DNA from: SIG588 sp045654545
GTDB taxonomy: Bacteria > Bacillota > Clostridia > Oscillospirales > Acutalibacteraceae
Direction of reading: 5' to 3'
DNA length: 10,995 nt
NCBI GenBank assembly: GCA_045654545.1
Contig: JAZONO010000007.1
Span: forward strand, 1 to 10,995
The position numbers and the translations under genes were made by a program. Below, piece after piece: positions 5,631-10,995 of this stretch (positions within the stretch are counted from its first letter, which is position 1; every line of letters begins with the position of its first letter). Below the pieces are notes generated by a model. That model was not told where the DNA came from, made no database searches, and saw only the letters and a program-made list of their open reading frames with translations.

Positions 5631-5635
5631 TGTGT

Positions 5636-5674
5636 AAGCGAGTACATCGAAACGATGTACTCGCTTTTCTTCTT
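5636..5674 (+). terminator. Strong intrinsic terminator of the proC-rsmD-coaD operon
   Basis: A 14-bp perfect stem (5636-5649 with 5653-5666) with a three-base AAA loop is followed by a T-rich run (5665-5673, one C). It begins 6 bases after the stop of the coiled-coil gene. Because the 5' arm starts with AA only, it would act poorly in the opposite direction. Confidence 0.9.
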
Positions 5675-5715
5675 CGAAAAATCCGAAAAAATTATAAATT
5701 TCTCTCATTTTCCTC

Positions 5716-5744
5716 TTCATTTTTCAAAAATAGTATGGTATACT
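5716..5744 (+). promoter_or_regulatory. Extended -10 promoter of rlmB
   Basis: TATACT (5739-5744) is preceded by TGG (5736-5738), an extended -10 element. The -35 region at the 17-bp spacing reads TTCATT (5716-5721), only a weak match. Transcription would start near 5751, about 43 bases before the rlmB start codon. Confidence 0.6.
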
Positions 5745-5793
5745 GAATCATATATATTTAGAAACCGATGGTATCGTCGGGAAAGGAACGGAT

Positions 5794-6558
5794 ATGCGGA
5801 CTGAAGAAGGATTTGGACGGTCGGAAGACGTGATCTCCGGGCGTAATGCCGTGGCGGAAGCGTTGAAATCGGGACGCCCGATTGATAGTGTGTTGGTGGC
5901 GCGCGGTAACCGCACCGGCAGTATCGGCGTGTTGATCGCCAAATGCCGCGAGGCAGGGATTCCCGTGAAGGATGCCGATCCGCGTAAATTGGAAGCGATG
6001 GGTGGCCCGAATCATCAAGGCATTATCGCCCTTGCGGCATGCAAGGAATATGCCACGTTGGAAGATTTGTTTGCTCGTGCGGCCGAAAGTGGGGAAGAGC
6101 CGTTGTTCATCGTGTGTGATGAACTGGAAGATCCGCACAATCTGGGCGCCATTGTGCGCACCGCCGAAGCGGTGGGTGCCCACGGTGTCATCGTGCCGAA
6201 ACGCCGTTCGGTGGGACTCACGTCCACGGTGTACAAAGCATCGGCAGGTGCGGTGGAATATATGCCGGTGGCGCGTGTCACAAACATTGCAGACACCTTG
6301 CGCGAACTGAAAGAACGCGGTGTCTGGATCTATGGATTGGATATGGACGGCGAAAGCTACGATCAAGTGGATCTGACGGGCGCGGCGGCACTGGTGGTCG
6401 GTGCGGAAGGTAACGGCATCGGTCGCCTGGTGCGTTCGGAATGTGACGTGATTGTGTCGTTGCCGATGCGCGGAAAAATTTCGTCGCTTAACGCATCGGT
6501 AGCATGCGGTATTTTGATGTATGAAGCGGTGCGTCAACGCATGGCTGGAGGGAAGTGA
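5794..6558 (+). CDS. rlmB: 23S rRNA (guanosine-2'-O)-methyltransferase RlmB/TrmH family (254 aa)
   Basis: This SPOUT-class (knotted) methyltransferase uses S-adenosylmethionine to methylate the 2'-O of a guanosine in 23S rRNA (G2251 in E. coli). The N-terminal substrate-binding domain includes SGRNAVAEAL (15-24) and NHQG (73-76). The three SpoU motifs are clear: DPHNLGAIVRTAEAVG (113-128), VVGAEGNGIG (201-210) and LPMRGKISSLNASVACGI (223-240). The length is standard. The ATG has AGGA at 5784-5787. RlmB is the closest call; another TrmH paralogue acting on a different nucleotide is possible. It is the first gene of a two-gene unit with the P-type-ATPase-like membrane protein, whose start lies 5 bases after the rlmB stop. 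Confidence 0.92.
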   Translation: MRTEEGFGRSEDVISGRNAVAEALKSGRPIDSVLVARGNRTGSIGVLIAKCREAGIPVKDADPRKLEAMGGPNHQGIIALAACKEYATLEDLFARAAESGEEPLFIVCDELEDPHNLGAIVRTAEAVGAHGVIVPKRRSVGLTSTVYKASAGAVEYMPVARVTNIADTLRELKERGVWIYGLDMDGESYDQVDLTGAAALVVGAEGNGIGRLVRSECDVIVSLPMRGKISSLNASVACGILMYEAVRQRMAGGK

Positions 6559-6563
6559 ACGGA

Positions 6564-8681
6564 ATGACGGATAAGAACACAGAAGAAATCACAAAAGAAT
6601 TTGATATTGTGTCTGCCGATACCCCGTCGGAAGAAGAGGTCATTCGCATTTACGAACCGAAGCCGAAGGAGAATGCGGATGACCGCCACACGCGCATTTT
6701 GGATTTTGATGATGAACGAGAGCCGTCGCGTGAGGATGAACTCTCTTCGGTGGACGGACAACTGATGTTTGAAGGAATGGAGCCGGACGAAGAGCCCAAC
6801 GTGAAATCGGTGGAAGAGCAGTTGCAGGATGCACGCCGTGAAAAGGTGGAGAAATTCCGCTTGATTGAAAACGACAGCCTGCGTTTGACGGGTGAGGAAC
6901 CCGAAGAAGAAACGGAAGAGCCGACAGAAGAAGCGGAAGAAGCGGACGAAGAGCCGGAAGAAGGTACGGTGCTGGAAGACTACAACAGCTATGCCGAAAC
7001 GGCCGCCGTGCGCGGCGAGTTGCTCTACCGTCGGCGTGGTGCACGCATCGGTTTGCTTGTGGGCGGTTTTTTGGAGTTTTTATTGCTCTGCTTGATGCTT
7101 GTCGCCATGGGTGGCGAACCCTTCTTCTACTTGGGTGCCAATCTGGTGCTGTTGATCAGCTTGATGTTGGTGGCACATCGCGTGATCGCCGACGGTGTGG
7201 GCGCTATCATTCATTTGCGTTTCACGGCTGATACCGTGACGGCTCTCGGCGCGTTTGCGGCCGCCATTCACACGGTGCTGCAATTCTTGGCGGTGGGCAC
7301 AAGCGGTGGTGACACGGTGACGTTGTATTGTGCGGTTGCCGGTTTTTCGCTTGTGTTGTCGCTGTGTGGTCGTCTGTTCCGTATCACGCGTATTTGCCGC
7401 AACTTCCGCATGGTGTCGCACAAGGCGGATAAGTATGCCGCCACCTTTGTGCCGGAAGGCAAACAGCAAGAACAACTTGCGCGTTACGTTGCCACGGTGG
7501 GCACTCCGGCGGTGGCATACATAAAGAAAACGGCGTTTTTGACTCGCTTTATGGAGTATTCGTATGACGACGAAGGGCACGAACCGCTGTTCAACTGGTT
7601 TGCGCCGATTGTCATTTTGGCATCGCTGTTGTTGGCGATGGCGCACATGTTGTTTGGCGGTGAAACAGCCAACTGGTGGAATGCTGTGGGCGTGTTCACG
7701 GCTGCTTTATGTGCGGCGGCACCTGCCTTTGCGGTGGCCGGTGCAAACCTGTCGCTGTGCCGCGTGGCGCGTGCCATTTTGCGCCGCGGCGCGATGCTCA
7801 TCGGTTGGAGAGCGGTGGAAACTTTCAAGAATACCGATGCGTTGTTGATCGACGGTGCGGAACTGTTCCCGTCGGAAACCATTCGTCTGCACGGCATCAA
7901 GACGTTTTCGGGTGCACGCATCGATGAAGCTATTTTGGATGCGGCGGCGGTATCAATCGAAGCCGGCGGTTCGATGGCAGGCGTGTTCCGCCGCGTGATC
8001 GAAAACCGCACCGACATGTTGCAAGAAGTGGACACGCTGCTGTATGAACAGGATATGGGTCTTTCGGGTTGGGTTGGCGGTCGCCGCGTGCTGGTCGGCA
8101 ATCGTCGTTTGCTCGAAAATCACGGCGTGGATGTGCCGTCGCGTGACTACGAAATGCGGTATACCAAAGACGGACGTCAACTGGTCTATCTTTCCACGGG
8201 CGGCGATTTGTGTGCGATGTTTGTGGTGAGTTACACCGCCGATCCCGGCATTGAAGAAGCGTTGCATCGTTTGACCGATGCCGGTGTGACCTTGCTCTTG
8301 CGCACCACCGATCCGAACGTGACGAGCCGGTTGGTTCGTGATGTGTTCGGCGTGGAGGAGGAAAGCGTGCGGATTTTGGATACCGCGGCCGGTCGTGTGC
8401 GCGATGCCTTGATGTTGGAAGAGGATGAGCGTGCCGAAGCGCTGTTGGCGGTGAATGGGCGGTTTGAAGGCTTGGGTTTTGCACTCAGTTTTTGTCGCAA
8501 ATTACACAAACGCATTCGTGCCACCGGCATTTTGCAGATGATCGCAGGCGGTATCGGCTTCTTGATGCTTTCGGCTTCTGTGTTTGTGGGCGAGATGATT
8601 CCGCCGCTGTTTATGGTGCTGAATGCCGCGCTTTGGGCGATATGCACAGCCGTTGCGGCAGGGTTTTTGTCAGAAAAGTAA
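6564..8681 (+). CDS. P1B-type ATPase-like membrane protein lacking catalytic motifs (705 aa)
   Basis: Residues 1-155 form a cytoplasmic, strongly acidic region (111-134 are nearly all Glu, with Asp, Pro, Thr and Ala). About eight hydrophobic segments follow: 162-183, 187-207, 222-246, 252-270, 345-364, 373-397, 655-675 and 680-700, the P1B-type ATPase layout. GGRRVLVGNRRLLENHGVD (505-523) strongly resembles the nucleotide-binding domain of copper/zinc pumps, and residues 545-597 resemble the P domain. The key motifs are gone. The phosphorylation motif DKTGT reads DGAEL (430-434), the CPC metal site reads APA (385-387), TGD reads TTD (581-583), and no TGE or GDGxND is found. It is therefore probably not a pump; its role is unknown. 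The ATG at 6564 has GGAGG at 6547-6551 (12 bases). A GTG at 6555 overlaps rlmB and is too close to that site. Confidence 0.8.
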   Translation: MTDKNTEEITKEFDIVSADTPSEEEVIRIYEPKPKENADDRHTRILDFDDEREPSREDELSSVDGQLMFEGMEPDEEPNVKSVEEQLQDARREKVEKFRLIENDSLRLTGEEPEEETEEPTEEAEEADEEPEEGTVLEDYNSYAETAAVRGELLYRRRGARIGLLVGGFLEFLLLCLMLVAMGGEPFFYLGANLVLLISLMLVAHRVIADGVGAIIHLRFTADTVTALGAFAAAIHTVLQFLAVGTSGGDTVTLYCAVAGFSLVLSLCGRLFRITRICRNFRMVSHKADKYAATFVPEGKQQEQLARYVATVGTPAVAYIKKTAFLTRFMEYSYDDEGHEPLFNWFAPIVILASLLLAMAHMLFGGETANWWNAVGVFTAALCAAAPAFAVAGANLSLCRVARAILRRGAMLIGWRAVETFKNTDALLIDGAELFPSETIRLHGIKTFSGARIDEAILDAAAVSIEAGGSMAGVFRRVIENRTDMLQEVDTLLYEQDMGLSGWVGGRRVLVGNRRLLENHGVDVPSRDYEMRYTKDGRQLVYLSTGGDLCAMFVVSYTADPGIEEALHRLTDAGVTLLLRTTDPNVTSRLVRDVFGVEEESVRILDTAAGRVRDALMLEEDERAEALLAVNGRFEGLGFALSFCRKLHKRIRATGILQMIAGGIGFLMLSASVFVGEMIPPLFMVLNAALWAICTAVAAGFLSEK

Positions 8682-8683
8682 AC

Positions 8684-8719
8684 AAAAAGCTCTTATCCCT
8701 TTCGGATAAGAGCTTTTTT
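8684..8719 (+). terminator. Intrinsic terminator after the P-type-ATPase-like gene
   Basis: A 15-bp perfect stem (8684-8698 with 8704-8718), loop CTTTC, ends in a run of six T (8714-8719). It starts 3 bases after the stop codon. The 5' arm begins with five A, so it could also work on the opposite strand. Confidence 0.92.
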
Positions 8720-8739
8720 ATGTTTTTGAAAAAAATTAG

Positions 8740-8768
8740 TTGAAATCGTAGGAAATATATGGTATAAT
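8740..8768 (+). promoter_or_regulatory. Strong sigma-A promoter of the EF-G-like gene
   Basis: TTGAAA (8740-8745), a 17-bp spacer and a perfect TATAAT (8763-8768) preceded by TGG (extended -10). Transcription should start near 8775, leaving a leader of about 85 bases. The leader contains a hairpin CCGC-GCAA-GCGG (8823-8834) with a GNRA tetraloop. Confidence 0.85.
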
Positions 8769-8861
8769 TCAACAGAAAGGCAAGGAAGGCTTAAAAATTT
8801 TTGGCTGTTTTTGCTTTATCCCCCGCGCAAGCGGTAGCATTATATGAAAGGGGCGCTTTTC

Positions 8862-10934
8862 TTGAAACAGTATTCAGCAAAAAACATTCGTAACATTGCA
8901 TTGGTAGGTCACGCGGACGCAGGTAAGACCTCGCTCGCGGAGGCGGCATATTATCTGACGGGTCAGTCGGATCGACTGGGTCGCGTGAGTGAAGGCAACA
9001 CCATTTGTGATTTTGATACGGAAGAAATCGCCCGTCAAGGTTCGGTTTCCATGGCGATGGTGCCGGTGGAATGGAAAGGCACGAAGATGAACCTTTTGGA
9101 CACGCCCGGTCTGTTCGATTTTTCGGGCGGTGTCAGCGAAGGTATCCGTGCGGCCGGTAGCGCGTTGATCGTCATCTCGGGTAAGAGCGGCTTGGAAGTC
9201 GGTGCGGAAAAGGCATTTGCCGCGGCATCCAAAAAGGGAATTGCCAAGTTGTTCTTTGTCAACTTTATGGATAACGAACACGCGGATTTCTATAACGTGT
9301 ATCACGACTTGAAAGATGCCTACGGTATGGCGCTTTGCCCGATGGTGATTCCGTATAAAGAGGACGATCGTGTAAAATGCTATGTCAACCTGATCGAAAA
9401 CAAAGCGTATGCATACGATAAGGGCAAGGCGACCGAAGTGCCGATTCCGCCGCTGGGTGAATTGTATGCCCGTTTGCGTGTGGAGATCGACGAAGCGGTG
9501 GCGGAAAGCAGCGAAGAACTGATGGAAAAATACTTCGCCGGTGAAGAATTCACCAACGAAGAGCGTATTGTCGGTTTGGCGCGCGGTATTCGTCGCGGTG
9601 AAATTGCGCCCGTGTTCTGCGGCTCGGCATATGAACTGGAAGCGATCGACCAGTTGCTCAACGGTCTTATCTGGCTGGCACCCTGGGCAGAATCGGTGGC
9701 AGGTGAACACGGCACGGATGCCGACGGCAACGACGTGGACCTCACGGTGGATGAAGACGGGCAGACGGCTGCCGTCGTGTTCAAGACGGTGGTTGACCCG
9801 TTTGTGGGCAAACTTCTCTACTTTAAAGTTATCAGCGGTTGCGTGAAGGCGGACTCCACCTTGTTGAATCCGCGCACGGGTGCTACCGAAAAGATCGGTA
9901 AACTCTTCTATATTCGCGGCAAAAAGCAGATCGATACCAACTGCGTGCCGGCCGGTGATATTGGTGCGGTGGCGAAACTTGCCTCCACCAACACGGGCGA
10001 TACGCTGTGCGATCCTGCCAACCCTGTGACGTTGCGCGGTGTGGCGTTTGATGCGCCGTGTCTGTCCATGGCGATCGAAGCCAAGAAGAAAGGCGAGGAA
10101 GAAAAGATCGCCGCCGGATTGCTCCGCTTGGTGGAGGAAGATCCCACGGCTTCCTTTGAAGTGAATAAGGAAACCAAAGAACAGGTCATCTCCGGTTTGG
10201 GCGAACAGCATCTGGATGTGATTGCCTCCAAGTTAAAGAACAAGTTCGGTGTGGAAATGACCATGAAGACGCCGCGCGTCCCGTATCGTGAGACCATTCG
10301 CAAGAACGTTAAGGTGCAAGGTCGCCACAAGAAGCAGTCGGGCGGTCACGGTCAGTTTGGTGACGTGTGGATCGAGTTTGAACCCTGCGACAGCGACGAA
10401 TTGGTATTTGCTGAGTCGGTGTTTGGCGGCTCGGTTCCGAAGAACTTCTTCCCGGCTGTGGAAAAGGGTTTGATCGACAGTGCTAAGAAGGGTGTGCTGG
10501 CAGGTTTCCCGATGGTTGGTTTGAAAGCTACGTTGGTGGACGGTTCGTATCACCCGGTGGATTCCTCGGAAATGGCGTTCAAAACGGCGGCTTCGCTGGC
10601 GTACAAGGCCGGTATTCCGCAGGCGTCTCCGGTTCTGCTTGAGCCGATCAGCGCGGTGAAAGTGTTTGTTCCCGGCGATTACACCGGTGACGTGATGGGC
10701 GACGTTAACAAACGGCGTGGTCGCGTGCTTGGCATGCATCCCTCGGCGGACGAGCCGAACGTGACTTGTGTGGAAGCGGAAGTGCCGATGGCGGAAATGT
10801 CCGATTTTTCCACCGCCTTGCGTTCCATGACCCAAGGTCGTGGCCGTTTCACCTCCGCGTTTGAGCGCTATGAAGAAGCACCTGCTCACGTGGCGCAGAA
10901 AGTGATTGCGGAATACAAAGCGGACGAAGAATAA
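8862..10934 (+). CDS. EF-G-like translational GTPase, FusA paralogue (690 aa)
   Basis: The protein has the full five-domain EF-G architecture and length. The P-loop GHADAGKT is at 16-23, and domains II-V end with the EF-G-like VPGDYTGDVMGDVNKRRGRVLGM. It is more like the EF-G2 or EF-G-like proteins of Firmicutes than canonical FusA. The switch I RGITI stretch is missing, DTPGHVDF reads DTPGLFDF (80-87), and NKMD reads NFMD (134-137). Canonical EF-G drives ribosomal translocation; the role of these paralogues is unsettled. I chose the TTG at 8862 because AAAGGGG (8847-8853) is 8 bases upstream and it gives the usual start MKQYSAKNIRN. The ATG at 8844 adds six residues but has no ribosome binding site. 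It stands alone behind its own promoter, with no rpsL, rpsG or tuf nearby. Confidence 0.93.
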   Translation: MKQYSAKNIRNIALVGHADAGKTSLAEAAYYLTGQSDRLGRVSEGNTICDFDTEEIARQGSVSMAMVPVEWKGTKMNLLDTPGLFDFSGGVSEGIRAAGSALIVISGKSGLEVGAEKAFAAASKKGIAKLFFVNFMDNEHADFYNVYHDLKDAYGMALCPMVIPYKEDDRVKCYVNLIENKAYAYDKGKATEVPIPPLGELYARLRVEIDEAVAESSEELMEKYFAGEEFTNEERIVGLARGIRRGEIAPVFCGSAYELEAIDQLLNGLIWLAPWAESVAGEHGTDADGNDVDLTVDEDGQTAAVVFKTVVDPFVGKLLYFKVISGCVKADSTLLNPRTGATEKIGKLFYIRGKKQIDTNCVPAGDIGAVAKLASTNTGDTLCDPANPVTLRGVAFDAPCLSMAIEAKKKGEEEKIAAGLLRLVEEDPTASFEVNKETKEQVISGLGEQHLDVIASKLKNKFGVEMTMKTPRVPYRETIRKNVKVQGRHKKQSGGHGQFGDVWIEFEPCDSDELVFAESVFGGSVPKNFFPAVEKGLIDSAKKGVLAGFPMVGLKATLVDGSYHPVDSSEMAFKTAASLAYKAGIPQASPVLLEPISAVKVFVPGDYTGDVMGDVNKRRGRVLGMHPSADEPNVTCVEAEVPMAEMSDFSTALRSMTQGRGRFTSAFERYEEAPAHVAQKVIAEYKADEE

Positions 10935-10995
10935 TTCCCAAAAAAAAGCGGCGGAGAAACGGGGCGTTCACATAGGGATTATTCGCCTAAAACAA

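Noticed and set aside
5762..5782. Hairpin CCGA/TCGG just before the rlmB ribosome binding site
   Set aside because: Only 4 outer pairs with an imperfect inside; not enough to call a regulatory element.
8874..10211. A 445-codon open frame on the minus strand opposite the EF-G-like gene
   Set aside because: It is antisense to a clear EF-G-like gene; its composition (rich in His, Arg and Phe) is typical of a reverse-frame shadow.
10935..10995. Terminator or new gene after the EF-G-like gene
   Set aside because: The last 61 bases contain an A-run and no completed hairpin or start with a usable frame; the terminator may lie beyond the window.

Overview
The window looks like a piece of a Clostridia (Firmicutes) chromosome, most likely from an Oscillospirales/Ruminococcaceae-type organism of fairly high GC. 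The evidence is strong AGGAG-type ribosome binding sites, sigma-A promoters with 17-bp spacers, a DUF1653 gene, a VanZ-like gene, and a coaD gene followed by a coiled-coil protein of a type I associate with Clostridia. The lineage is inferred from gene content and family resemblance, not from a search.

Layout. Positions 1-1190 read on the minus strand. A DUF1653 gene and a small four-cysteine protein gene form a short operon with its own promoter. They are followed by the remains of a serine beta-lactamase-like gene that has a frameshift and appears to have lost its middle. Next come a consensus promoter, a tRNA with anticodon CAT and the 5' end of a second tRNA. From 1300 on, everything reads on the plus strand. 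First is a stand-alone glyceraldehyde-3-phosphate dehydrogenase gene (gap) with its own promoter and terminator, then a VanZ-like membrane protein. A 344-bp gap without a gene holds a promoter and a large, almost completely base-paired RNA (3019-3293). It is followed directly by proC, rsmD, coaD and the coiled-coil gene, which end at a strong terminator (5636-5674). A second promoter drives rlmB and a 705-residue membrane protein resembling a P1B-type ATPase that has lost its catalytic and metal-binding motifs; this unit also ends in a terminator. The last gene encodes an EF-G-like translational GTPase with its own promoter and a roughly 85-nt leader.

How the genes fit together. Most of the window is housekeeping: glycolysis (gap), proline synthesis (proC), coenzyme A synthesis (coaD), rRNA methylation (rsmD, rlmB) and translation (tRNAs, EF-G-like GTPase). 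The best candidate for something undescribed is the structured RNA ahead of proC. Hand folding gives a Y-shaped molecule with a perfect 11-bp closing stem, and its promoter predicts a transcript starting at the first base of that stem. I do not recognise it as a known riboswitch, T-box or housekeeping RNA. The second candidate is the P-type-ATPase-like pseudoenzyme, and the third is the EF-G-like protein with altered G motifs.
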